Shown one piece after another: positions 31,091 to 42,980 of a stretch of DNA of 64,000 bases. The notes under the pieces were generated by a model, which was not told the DNA's origin, did no database searches, and was given only the letters and a program-made list of their open reading frames with translations. A program made the translations under genes and the position numbers. The DNA comes from Anaerolineae bacterium (GTDB taxonomy: Bacteria; Chloroflexota; Anaerolineae; B4-G1; DUEL01): contig JANXCY010000009.1 of the NCBI GenBank assembly GCA_025060135.1, positions 1 through 64,000 of the forward strand. The letters run 5' to 3'. Position 1 is the stretch's first letter, and each line of letters opens with the position of its first letter.

Positions 31091-33396
31091 GGAATCACGA
31101 TGGTACTGACAAAAAGGGAATTCCATTCGGAAAGAGCAACGCCTTCCCCGGCCACCACACGCGGCGGGTAGCGCTGCTGAGTCTCCGGGTCCCACCAGCC
31201 CACTTCCAGCCGGTACTCCCCGGGCGGAGCGTCGGGCGCCACCCGGAAGATGTACGTATCCCGATAGAGGCCGCCCGGCCGCCACCAGTTGATGCCCATC
31301 TGCTTATCTTCCTGTCCCCAGAGGGGGGTGCCGGTGGCCGGGTTCACCGTTGGCCCGATCAGGTGGACAAAACTGTTGGCCCCGCGATCCACCGGGCGGG
31401 AAATTTCCCACCAGAAGGTAACGGAGACCTCCTGGCCCGGCTCGGCGCGGTGGGTGGAGACGGCGTAGCCGCAGAGGTGCAGCGTCTCCCCGAACCAGAC
31501 GTCCACCTGGGCCTGCGCGCCGTGGATAGATTCGCATGTGGAGTGGTGGCGCAGGAAGGGGGTGTGCGGGTCCAGCCAGAAGGTCTTGAGCGCGGCCAGC
31601 CCGACCAGCGATCCGGCAACCCACCAGCGGGGCTTCAGGTAACCTGTAGCATAAGATTCATCTAAGGCTCCGGCGTAAGATAAATCTTGGGCTACAGGGC
31701 GCCGCCAAAGGACAGCCAGGGCCAGAAGGACAACCACTGTTATTCCACTCACCCCGTCTCCCACCCGCTGGGCCATCGTGCCCTCGTATTGCAGGAGAAC
31801 GGTGTGCCGTCCGGGGGGGATGTCCATTAAAATATAGCCACTTCCTTCGGCGGGCTGCAGGGGTCGGCGTTCACCGTCCAGGTACCCCACCCAGCCGGGG
31901 AAATAGAGGGCGTGGAACGCGCCCTGGAAGGCTATCGGCGTCTCCAGTTCCGCCTCCAGATATCCTGTCCGCCGCTCCCAGCGGAGCACCTGTCCTCCCT
32001 CTGGGAGGTTGGAGACGGGCGACCTGGCGATGCGGTCGGCCTCGTCCGGGGTGAAGGGGACGGTCCGCCAGCGGGGGAGGAGTTCCCGGAAGTAACTCAG
32101 GTCCGGAAAGCCCGAGCGCAGGGTGAACTCCCGCACGTCGGCCAGAGTAGGGTCGCGCGGGACCTCGGCGTGGTGGGTAAGGAGGGATGGATATAGGGAA
32201 GGGAGCGCGATGCCCACACCGAGGACAGCCGTCAGCGCGGCGAGGAGGCCAACCCAGCGGCGCGGGGCAACGGCCAGCAAAAGCCCGGTCCCCAGAGCCA
32301 CCACCAGGCCTATGGAAGCCAGGAGCCGCCAGCGGAAATTCAGATACTGCATAATGCCCAGCGGGGTGATGGTGGCCCAGACGGGAGTGGCGGCAGCGGT
32401 CTGCATCCAGAGGGCGACGGCTCCCCAGAGGGCCAGTCCTCCAGCCAGGACCGCGTCGGCCCCTCGTCCACGCCGGGCCAGCAGCGGCATCGCCGCCAGC
32501 GTCAGGGGGATCAGAAACGCCGGGAGCGGCCCCAGAGTCTGCCCGGTGTCGTTGTTGACCAGGCCGGCGTCAAAGACCAGGGGCCAGGCAAAGAACTCTG
32601 AAAGGCGCATCACCCCTGTCGTCGGCGAAGCCCACGACCGGTCGGTCGCGTTCGCCAGTTGTACCGCCCACCGTTCGGCCATAAAGGGGAGCAGGAAGAA
32701 GGCCGCCAGCAGCAGCCCGCCGACCAGGGCCAGCACGGCCATCCAGAGGCCGGTCCGGCCCGCGCGGAGAGTCAGGAAGAGCCACCAGAGGGCCAGGACC
32801 GGCAGGGCCAAGAGCGCGCCCGCGTTGTGGGTGAGGATGAGGGCGGCCCAGGCAACCGAGGCCAGAGCCAGCCGAAGCCCGGAAGGGCTCTCGGCCAGAG
32901 CCAGCAGTCCCCAGAGGACCCAGGGATAGAGGGCGATAGCCATTCCCTGAGGCGACCCGCGCTCAAAGAGTTCCCGCAGGAGGTAGGGCGAATAGGTGTA
33001 GAGAGCGGCGCTGGCCAGCGCGACGTCGGCCCGGCGGAAGAGGACCAGTCCCAGGCCGAAGGCCCCCAGCGACGCGGCCATAAAGGCCAGCGCGACCACC
33101 AGCCGCCAGGTGAGGGCGAATGGAACACCAGCGACATGGAAGACCGTCATCAGGAAATAGATGAGGGGGGAGTAAAACGTGAAGAGGGGCCCGCCCAGGC
33201 CCCCGTTGATGCCGGGGACCCAGCGCGGGTAGAGCCAACCATCCGCCTGCGCGGCGGCGAAGACGACCGCACGGTAGACGTGGAAAAGCGCCGCGTCCAC
33301 CGCGTGCTCCTCAATGGGATTGCTCAGTGCGGGCAACGCGGCAAAGAGCGGCAATAGAAGGGCCAGAGTCCAAGGGAAGAGTCGCGTCTTTCCCAT
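31087..33396 (-). CDS. Multi-pass membrane protein (YfhO/6-PTP-synthase-related membrane type)
   Basis: Multiple TM helices; GINGGLGGPLFTFYSPLIYFL; C-terminal module shared with neighbouring gene. Confidence 0.7.
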   Translation of the reverse strand: MGKTRLFPWTLALLLPLFAALPALSNPIEEHAVDAALFHVYRAVVFAAAQADGWLYPRWVPGINGGLGGPLFTFYSPLIYFLMTVFHVAGVPFALTWRLVVALAFMAASLGAFGLGLVLFRRADVALASAALYTYSPYLLRELFERGSPQGMAIALYPWVLWGLLALAESPSGLRLALASVAWAALILTHNAGALLALPVLALWWLFLTLRAGRTGLWMAVLALVGGLLLAAFFLLPFMAERWAVQLANATDRSWASPTTGVMRLSEFFAWPLVFDAGLVNNDTGQTLGPLPAFLIPLTLAAMPLLARRGRGADAVLAGGLALWGAVALWMQTAAATPVWATITPLGIMQYLNFRWRLLASIGLVVALGTGLLLAVAPRRWVGLLAALTAVLGVGIALPSLYPSLLTHHAEVPRDPTLADVREFTLRSGFPDLSYFRELLPRWRTVPFTPDEADRIARSPVSNLPEGGQVLRWERRTGYLEAELETPIAFQGAFHALYFPGWVGYLDGERRPLQPAEGSGYILMDIPPGRHTVLLQYEGTMAQRVGDGVSGITVVVLLALAVLWRRPVAQDLSYAGALDESYATGYLKPRWWVAGSLVGLAALKTFWLDPHTPFLRHHSTCESIHGAQAQVDVWFGETLHLCGYAVSTHRAEPGQEVSVTFWWEISRPVDRGANSFVHLIGPTVNPATGTPLWGQEDKQMGINWWRPGGLYRDTYIFRVAPDAPPGEYRLEVGWWDPETQQRYPPRVVAGEGVALSEWNSLFVSTIVIP
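31644..31697. repeat. Imperfect inverted repeat inside CDS (CTGTAGCATAAGATTCATCT...AGATAAATCTTGGGCTACAG)
   Basis: Arms about 21 bp with a few mismatches. Confidence 0.7.
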
Positions 33397-33562
33397 ACTC
33401 AGGATGTTAAAATTGCGGGCGCTCTCGTGGTATCCAGATGCCGGTCCGGATCAAATCCATTCAGGAACTCCACCGCTTCTTTGACCGAATGGAAGGTAAA
33501 AACGACCCATAGCCTCCCCTAAGGCACTACCGGGATGGGCGATTTCCCTTTCCTCCATCCCC

Positions 33563-34096
33563 CTACCTCCGCAAAGTCAGAATCACCTCTTGCAGGGGAA
33601 CATTATGCCGTTGAGGATTCGCCCGCCATTTTTCGCCCCGCCGACGCAAAGGCCGAATCGTATAATCTTGAAAACCAATTCCCAAAGCCAACTCGCCCAG
33701 ATAGCGATCCGTCGGAATGTGAATGCCATAAGGCGCCCTGTCGCCCAGCACCAGGATAAAAGGTGCTCCTGGCCGGAGTACCTGATACACCTGCTGTAAC
33801 ACTTCAAACATATCGTTGAAATAGCCCGTTACCATCAGATCATAACTCTTCTTTCCGCCCTTTTGGTGCCGGATTTCAGAAAGTTGGGCAATCTTTGCCT
33901 GTAATTCCGTGTGAACGGATGGTGAAGCGGCTTGCAGACCATCGCTGAGCCGCTCGGTCCGAAAAAAGTACCCAATCGGGCAGTATCGGATGCTTGAAGG
34001 GGCTCCGCCGGCCCCCAAAAAGCCATTTGCTTGCGGGTCAGAGATGCGGGAAACGCGTCCGATGCGCCCATAACGGCTCCTATTTAGCACTCTCAC
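33563..34096 (-). pseudogene. C-terminal fragment of a DNA methyltransferase-like protein
   Basis: EVLQQVYQVLRPGAPFILVLGDRAPYGIHIPTDRYLGELALGIGF...; no catalytic NPPY/DPPY motif, unrelated N-terminus. Confidence 0.5.
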
Positions 34097-34110
34097 AGCG
34101 AGAGTGCTAA
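34084..34110. promoter_or_regulatory. CIRCE element (HrcA operator)
   Basis: TTAGCACTC-N9-GAGTGCTAA, perfect. Confidence 0.95.
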
Positions 34111-34123
34111 AATTCGTTATTTC

Positions 34124-34152
34124 ATGCTACCACGCGTGGGGGAATCTGTCAA
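34124..34152 (-). promoter_or_regulatory. Minus-strand promoter TTGACA-N17-TAGCAT adjoining CIRCE
   Basis: -35 at 34152-34147, -10 at 34129-34124, CIRCE immediately downstream, SD-like AGGAG then ATG at 34071. Confidence 0.65.
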
Positions 34153-34236
34153 GGAAGTCGCTCCCTGGCTGGCTGGTAATCTGGAGGATTTGCGGTATAA
34201 TAACCTTGACAGGAGTTAGCGGAATGGGAGGCTAAC

Positions 34237-36174
<1,938 letters not shown>

Positions 36175-36269
36175 ATGTGCCTTGCCACCCGTCCGGGCGC
36201 TCCGACTTTGATGATGAAGGCTGAGGAGTTTTGCCCGAAGGTACGCCTTTGCGAGACCTTCGCGCTGCT

Positions 36270-38717
36270 CACACTCACCCCCACCACCAACACCACCAGC
36301 CTACCACCCTCCCCCTGCTTCCTCGCCCCCCACGCCGCCACTAACCCCACCGGCGCCAACAGCCACAGCGCCGGGTCCGGCACCGGCACGTACCGGTTCA
36401 GCGTGCGCGGATCGTAGGGATTGAAGGTACGGTTGGGCGTCAGAAACCGCCCCGTTGCCGGATCGTAGCACCCGTGAGCATACAACAACCCGCTCACCCG
36501 GTCAAGTTGCGCCCCCAAGAAGCCAAAGGCACTCTCATAGGCTCCCTGCTCCTCCAGGATGCCACCGAAGGGCCGGTAGGTGCGGGCCAGGATGACGGTG
36601 CTGCTCCCATCGGCCATCTGCCGCAGGCTCCCTTCGCCGTCCCGCAACGGGTAGGCCCAGGCAGGGGTGTATTCGGCCAGAAGGGCGCGTCCGTGGAGGT
36701 AGAGGGTAGGCGTGAGGCCGGCAGTGGAGGCCAGCAGTTCCCCCTGGAAAACAGCGTAGGTAACGGTGAGCGGCACGCCCTGAGCCCAGGTGGTCAGCCC
36801 CAGAGCCGCTGGTCATCGGCGTTGTAGGCGGCCTCGGCCAGCGCGACGTAGGCGCCGCCGGTGTAGAGTTCCACGCGCACCAGGTGGCCGGCAGCATCGT
36901 AGGTGTAGCGGGTTTCGCCTTCGGCGGGGGCGGTGCCGCCGGGGGTCTGGCGAATGAGGTTGCCCCGGCGGTCAAAGGTGTAGTGCCAGGTGATGCCGTC
37001 GCGGGAGGAGTGGGCAGTGAGGAGTTGATTGGCAGGGTTGTAGGTGTAGCGGGTAACGACGGTAGCGCCGACGGTTTCGGTCATCACGGTGACGTTGCCC
37101 ACAGCATCATAGGCGTACTCGAACCGCTCGCCGGTGGAGTATTGGGCGCCGGTGAGCCGGTGCAGCGGGTCGTAGAGCCTGTCCTGAGCGAAGCGAAGGA
37201 TGTAGGTGATGACGCGGGTCACCACCTCCTCTGCACCCCCGCTCCCGCGCGCCTCCGCTCGCCGGCTCCCCTGCACCTCCGCACCCGCGCTTCCCTCCAC
37301 CGCTGCCTCCGCCCCGCCGCTCAGCAGCCCCGCTCCCGCGCAGACGACGGCCACCACCAGCAACACCGCCCCCACCGGCGCGGCCCCGCGCAGCCGCCGC
37401 CTGCTCCGCCCCAGCGCCAGCAAGGCCAGCGGCGCCGGCAGCAGGAGCAGTGGATCCGGCTTCAGTAGCGGCAACCCGGGCCCACGCCCGCCGGCCAGAG
37501 GCCACAGCCCCCGCGCCTGCGCGGTGTTGGACGGGCCGCTCTCGCCCGCCGCATTCTGCGCGGTGACGACGTAATAGAGCCCCGCCGCCCCGTCCAACTC
37601 GTATTCATACCGCGCCAGTAGGGGCGCGGTAACCGCTACCGCGCCTCCCCCGTAGGTGCCGCAATCCCCAGCGGGCGGTACAGCGCATCGTAGTCATACC
37701 TCGTCACCCCCACCGCGTCCGTCACCACCGTCCGGTGGCCCAGCGCATCGTAGGCGATCTCCACGGTGAACCCGGGCACCTCCCCCACGGGCGGGTATTC
37801 TATCCGCATCGGCCGCCCCAATGGGTCGTAGGCTGTGGTAACGGTGATCGGGCCGGATGCGTCCGGATAGACCTCGCCCACGCGCCGGCCCAGCGCGTCG
37901 TAGAGGTAGCGAGTAACGTTCCCCAGCGCGTCGGTAACGACCCCCCGCTGGCCGAATTCGTCGTAACCGTAGAGCGTGGTGTTCCCCAGCGGGTCGGTTG
38001 TAGAGATGACATGGCCGTACTCTTCATAGGCGTAGCGGGTCGTGTGCCCCAGCGCGTCGGTCTGGGCCAACAGGTTGTTGCGGGCATCGTAGATGGAGCG
38101 GGTCGTGCGCCCCTGCGCATCGGTCGTCCTCAGCAGGTTCCCCCGGCTCTCGTATTCCATCCGGGTAACGCTCTCCAGCGTGTCGGTGATGGCCAAGAGG
38201 TACCCACAGCAACGGTCTCACTCCATCCACGTCGTCCGCCCCAGCGCTTCGGTTACCTGTTTGGGCCGGAAGTCCCAGTCATACGTCCGGACTTGCTCGT
38301 GCAGACCCCCACCCCCACCGCCGCCACGCCCAACAATTCATCCTGGCCGTTAAAGGCCCCATCGGTGGAATCCGTCGCGACCCCCGAAAAAGTCGCTTCC
38401 GGCTGGACCCCTCCCACCCGGATATAGGCCGGTCGGACCAGGGTATTTGAAATCCCGCCACCCCAGACCGTCAGGGAGACCGTGTAGAGCCCGACCACCC
38501 AGTAAGTGTGCACCGGCGACGCCACCGTGGCCGTCGTCCCATCCCCGAACGACCAGAGCCGGGCCTCAATGGTCCCGGTGGAGCGGTCGGTGAATTGGAT
38601 GGTCAACGAAGCCGTGCCGGCCCGAGGCATGGCCGTAAAGTCGGCCCGGGGCACAGGTTGGCGCGACCCGGCCGGGGCCTCTACCCGCTCCAGTACCCTC
38701 TCCGGCTCCAGTGCCAT
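36270..38717 (-). pseudogene. Fragmented Rhs/YD-repeat and PKD-domain surface protein
   Basis: Four ORF pieces in three frames: PKD-like (38717-38253), YD repeats DALGHTTRYAYEEYGH.. (38196-37636), YD/Fn3-like (37597-36794), Rhs core YDPATGRFLTPNRTFNPYDPRTLNRYVPVPDP (36776-). Confidence 0.8.
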
Positions 38718-38987
38718 CCGCGCCGAAGCGGCCTCAGGCCCGGAGATCAGAACGACGAAAAGAACCAGAAGCGTAATCAGGGGAAGAAGAAGGGCAACAA
38801 AGAGGGCAACGTTCTTCCAGCAGACGGGAGAAGGACGAGGGAAATACCCGCCCCCCTCTGTTCCACCACTGGTCTCCTCTTTTCGCCCATTCCTCCTGGT
38901 GAGGAATAAAGAACAGAGGGCAGGGGAATGACCTGCTCATTTAGAGATTTTCCAGCCGATTCGCCCCAAAGGGAACGATCCTCTCAG

Positions 38988-39060
38988 CACCCCCGGTGGG
39001 ACTCGAACCCACAGCCCGCGGCTTAGAAGGCCGCTGCTCTTCCTCTTGAGCTACGGGGGC
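38988..39060 (-). tRNA. tRNA-Arg(TCT)
   Basis: GCCCCCGTAGCTCAAGAGG...GCGGCCTTCTAAGCCGC...GGTTCGAGTCCCACCGGGGGTG. Confidence 0.93.
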
Positions 39061-39100
39061 ATTCCGGTTCCAGGGAACCATTCACCGGTCCCGCCCCACC

Positions 39101-39547
39101 CTACTCGGCCACCGGCTGGAGCCCCTTATAAACCTCCCGGCCCGCCAGGGTGCGCAGAATCGTCTCCGCCGAACGCCCCAGGAGACTTGCCAACTGGCGA
39201 GGTGTGAGCGGGGTGTTCCCATTGGCCAGAAAGGCCCGAAAGACCGCATCTACCAGCGGCAACCCGGCATGGAGGTACCCGCGTTGACGGCTGCAGTGCT
39301 CCCGAATCAGGTGCTCCAGACCATCCATCCGGGTGACCTCTGCCGTCTCCGGGTCCACCCAGTCAATCGTGGCAATATCCAGATGGTTGGCAAACACCGC
39401 CTGGTGCTCCGGGCAGAGATGATGCCAGAGTTCCACCCGCAGATTCCGGTTCGCCTGCTCCCACCAGCGGCGGTTAATCTGGAAAGGGGTATCGATCGTT
39501 GGTCGGATCCGATTCAACCGTTTCCCAGGAAGGCTGCTCTCACCCAT
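39101..39547 (-). CDS. Hypothetical protein
   Basis: Intact 148-aa ORF immediately downstream of the 522-aa ORF, same strand. Confidence 0.6.
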   Translation of the reverse strand: MGESSLPGKRLNRIRPTIDTPFQINRRWWEQANRNLRVELWHHLCPEHQAVFANHLDIATIDWVDPETAEVTRMDGLEHLIREHCSRQRGYLHAGLPLVDAVFRAFLANGNTPLTPRQLASLLGRSAETILRTLAGREVYKGLQPVAE

Positions 39548-39559
39548 TCCAGTCCTGCC

Positions 39560-41128
39560 CTACCAGCCAGGCCGCCCCCGGCTGACCCAGTAGTAATCCC
39601 CAACAAAGGTGTACCGGTCATCGGTCACCAGGGTGGTCAGGATCGGGCCGGGCGGCACCCGCATCACCAGGTTGACCGCGCTGTATAGAGTGGCCGCGTG
39701 GACCGTCCCCTGGGGGCTCAGCTTGGCCAGTTCCGGGAAGATTTCCGCCACCACATCGGCCAGAGAACGACGTTCCCGTCGCACCCGTTCTTCCACCCCA
39801 TCCAGGGCCGCCCAGTCGTTCACCGCGATGACCATCAACTCCTCATATTCGCAGGAGATCATATGGCGACCCATCTCAAACCGCAGGGCGCCCTCTTCCA
39901 CGCTAACCGCCCGCACCCATTCCCGCTTCGGACGGGTAGGACGGCGCCGGATCAGCACCACTCCCGGCTCCGGACCCCGCCGGATTTCCACATAGGCCCC
40001 CACGGGCAGGTTGTGCCGCTCGTACCATTCCCCCAGACCGTAGACGAAGCGGCGCTCCCGCACCACCCACCCGGGCATCTCCTCGCCCGTCTCCTCGTCC
40101 CGAAAAACGAAACGAATCCGATGGGTTCGCCCCGTGGGACACACGCGCGCCACGAAAGGCGAAAGGGGTAACGTGCCCGACCGCCGATGAGGATAGGTCA
40201 GCACAATCCGGACGGGTTCCTCATCTCGGGGCAGGGCCACCATCTCGGACCACTCATCGCCCAGCCAGCGCTCCAGATTGAGCAGGCTCTCATCCAGCAG
40301 CCGGTGGTCGTATTCCACCTGGCGGGGCTGGAGACGGGCCGGAGGCTCCAGAATGGGCGCTGGCTCCAGCCGCCGCAGGTACCAGAGAATCCGCCCCGCT
40401 GGCCCCACCTCATCAAACCGTTCGTCCTCAAAGAGGGCATAGTTCAGAGAAAAAAGCGCCAGTTCCGGATGAACCTCTTTCGGCATATCCAGATAGCCAA
40501 TCAGCGCCTCCGCCGGCAGGGGTCCCCCACCCGCCTCATCCAGCACCGCTTCGGCCACATTCAGCAGGCCCGGGGAAATCTCCACCAGCAGGCTTTTCAG
40601 AAACCAGTGCCCGGCCAGCGCCACAAAGCCCGGCTCTGCCTCCAGGCGCACCGCCAACGCCTGTCGGACATACTGCCCATAGCGGTCATACAGCTCCTCG
40701 GGCGAGAATACAGGCCCCGGATCCTCCCAGGAGACTTCATTCAGTTTATGACCCGGCAGTTCGGCCGCAAACTCCCGCACCTGGCCCCCCGGAAAGGCCA
40801 CCTGAATCACCCGGAACGGCCCCAACTGCGGGTTCTGCCCCTCCCGAACGCCGATGACCTGACCCGAGAGGAAATCCAAAAACGGGAAGAAGACCGTATC
40901 GCCCACCTGGTAGGAGTTTTGGGGCAGATAGAGACTTCCCCCGGAGAGAATACGGGCGATCCGCTCTTCCTCGCTGCGGCACCGAAACGCCACCAGAGCC
41001 CGAGCCATCTCGTCGGTGGAAAGAGGCCTCTCCCTCTCCACCAGCAAATTTTTCAGGTATTCCAGATCAGCGGCTGTGGGCTGAAACTCTTTCCAGTACG
41101 AGGGTTCCTGCGTCTTCCGTGGAATCAC
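39560..41128 (-). CDS. Hypothetical protein (522 aa)
   Basis: Long intact ORF with natural protein composition; no family recognised. Confidence 0.7.
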   Translation of the reverse strand: MIPRKTQEPSYWKEFQPTAADLEYLKNLLVERERPLSTDEMARALVAFRCRSEEERIARILSGGSLYLPQNSYQVGDTVFFPFLDFLSGQVIGVREGQNPQLGPFRVIQVAFPGGQVREFAAELPGHKLNEVSWEDPGPVFSPEELYDRYGQYVRQALAVRLEAEPGFVALAGHWFLKSLLVEISPGLLNVAEAVLDEAGGGPLPAEALIGYLDMPKEVHPELALFSLNYALFEDERFDEVGPAGRILWYLRRLEPAPILEPPARLQPRQVEYDHRLLDESLLNLERWLGDEWSEMVALPRDEEPVRIVLTYPHRRSGTLPLSPFVARVCPTGRTHRIRFVFRDEETGEEMPGWVVRERRFVYGLGEWYERHNLPVGAYVEIRRGPEPGVVLIRRRPTRPKREWVRAVSVEEGALRFEMGRHMISCEYEELMVIAVNDWAALDGVEERVRRERRSLADVVAEIFPELAKLSPQGTVHAATLYSAVNLVMRVPPGPILTTLVTDDRYTFVGDYYWVSRGRPGW

Positions 41129-41481
41129 TTCCGTTGTCCCTCAGCCATTAAACTTCATCGGAAATCGGAGGCAGACGAACATGGGCGTTTGCGGAAAATC
41201 TATCCCATCCGTCTCCACCCGTGTATCTCCGTATCCATCCGCGTGCGACCCTGAAATCGGATGCGGACGTACGGGGACCCGCGCGGATGGTTCCCCGGTG
41301 ATCGCCGATGCGCATCCGCTCTATCGGGCTATCGCTGATAGGGTCTGTGATATGGTATCTACCCAAACGCAGACACCGCTTCGGACCCGGAGGGATACTC
41401 CCGCGTTGGGTTAGGGAGATTATACCAGAACTCAACGGGTTTGACAAATTGAGCAAACGGAAAACGCCGATACCCCAAGCG

Positions 41482-42669
41482 TCAGAAAAGCGGGAACTCC
41501 CGGTGGATAATCCGATCCCGAATCTGATGGACCTGGCTCAGGTGCTCATCCAGAATCGCCTCCACGTCGGCCCGAATGCTGGGGGTGAGGGCACCGGAGA
41601 CGGGGCGCACCTGCGCGGTTGCAATCAGGGGCTGGTCCAGCGGCCGCCCGATCTGAGAGAGGATATAGACGGTGGCTTCGCGTATGGTCGGTACTCGCTC
41701 CACAATCTCCCGGGCCACCAGCATGGCCAGCACGTTATAAATCTTGCCCACATGCGAGATAGGGTTCTTGCCACAGGCCGCCTCCAGGCTTGCGGAGCGG
41801 AAGGGAGTGATCAGACCATTCACCCGATTGCCTCGTCCCACCGCCCCGTCGTCGCCCATTTCGGCAGAGGTACCCGTGAGGGTGAGGTAGACGGCTCCGG
41901 CGTCCACATCGTCGGCGGTGTTAACCCGAACCACCACTTGGCGGGTATCTAACTGGCTCGCGTAGGACTGGATCGCCTCTTGCACCGCGTGTTTCAGCTC
42001 CAGGTATTCGGCTGCATCCCCAATATGCGTGGCGATAAAGGGAAGCGCCACGGTGAGCACCATCTCGTCTCCTCGCCGCGCACCCATCACTTTGACGTCC
42101 TCACCAATGGGGAACTGATCAATCAACTGATAGTTGATATACCGGGAAGTCTCATAGACCGCCCGTTCCAGTCCGGACCGGGGCCAGTGGCTGACACCGA
42201 AACTGGTATCGTTGGCCGTTACCTCTTCCACCACATATACCAGTTCCTCGGCCCCCCGTCCGATGAAGGAGTCAATCACCATGTGCCGATCCGGGTCCAG
42301 ATAGCGCATAGTCTCCCGGATGTACTGGCGGGCGGCCTGAATGGCAATGGTGTCCAGAGGGATCTTCCGACCCCGGTACACCGGGGTACCACGACCGGCA
42401 ATCTGGATGCGAATGGGACGAATCATCTGCCCCCCACCATAGCCAACTTCCACTTCCCCGGCCACCAACTGTACCTTATCAAAGTTGTGATGCAGCAGCG
42501 TGCCGAGATGCTCCAGGCACCAGCGGCAGTATTCCACGGAAATCCGCTCGGCGATACCGTCGCAAAGGCTGTCGGGGTGGCCAATCCCTTTGCGCTCCAC
42601 AATCTCTACCGGGAGGTCCTCAATGTACGGCCCACTGGCCTCCATCACGACAATGTTTCGCTGGGACAT
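41482..42669 (-). CDS. Archaeal-type S-adenosylmethionine synthetase
   Basis: [41 protein letters not shown]...; [20 protein letters not shown]; start supported by riboswitch leader. Confidence 0.95.
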   Translation of the reverse strand: MSQRNIVVMEASGPYIEDLPVEIVERKGIGHPDSLCDGIAERISVEYCRWCLEHLGTLLHHNFDKVQLVAGEVEVGYGGGQMIRPIRIQIAGRGTPVYRGRKIPLDTIAIQAARQYIRETMRYLDPDRHMVIDSFIGRGAEELVYVVEEVTANDTSFGVSHWPRSGLERAVYETSRYINYQLIDQFPIGEDVKVMGARRGDEMVLTVALPFIATHIGDAAEYLELKHAVQEAIQSYASQLDTRQVVVRVNTADDVDAGAVYLTLTGTSAEMGDDGAVGRGNRVNGLITPFRSASLEAACGKNPISHVGKIYNVLAMLVAREIVERVPTIREATVYILSQIGRPLDQPLIATAQVRPVSGALTPSIRADVEAILDEHLSQVHQIRDRIIHREFPLF

Positions 42670-42738
42670 CTTTTCCCTCCGTATGTAGATGGGGCTCCCG
42701 GTTGGGGCACTCAGGGGCAGACCTGGGGACAGGAAGAT

Positions 42739-42769
42739 AAAAAGCCCCTTCTGGAAAGACGGAAGGGGC
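42739..42769 (-). terminator. Riboswitch-controlled intrinsic terminator
   Basis: GCCCCTTC...GAAGGGGC 8-bp stem followed by TTTTT on minus strand. Confidence 0.9.
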
Positions 42770-42785
42770 ACGACAGGCGCGCCGC

Positions 42786-42922
42786 CTCTTATCTTCCAGA
42801 ACGATCCCGTTCTGCCGGAATTGGCACCTGGGGTGAGACAGGCTCCGGTTACCGACCAGCCAGTCCCCACCCTGGTTGCCGAGGCTTCACAGGGCCGGTC
42901 CCTCCGCCTCTCTGGATAAGAG
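42786..42922 (-). ncRNA. SAM-I (S-box) riboswitch aptamer
   Basis: CTCTTATCCAGAGAGGCGGAGGGACCGGCCCTGTGAAGCCTCGGCAACC...AGGTGCCAATTCCGGCAGAA...AGATAAGAG; P1 8 bp perfect. Confidence 0.97.
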
Positions 42923-42951
42923 TGCCGCCGGGGCAATCCGAATTTAATCGC

Positions 42952-42979
42952 ATCATACCACAAGAACCGGATTTGTCAA
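42952..42979 (-). promoter_or_regulatory. Promoter for riboswitch/MAT transcript TTGACA-N16-TATGAT
   Basis: Boxes on minus strand upstream of aptamer. Confidence 0.75.
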
Positions 42980-42980
42980 C

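Noticed and set aside
33438-33512. 24-codon ORF MPVRIKSIQELHRFFDRMEGKNDP
   Set aside because: Looks like a fragment of a small protein but too short to support a call
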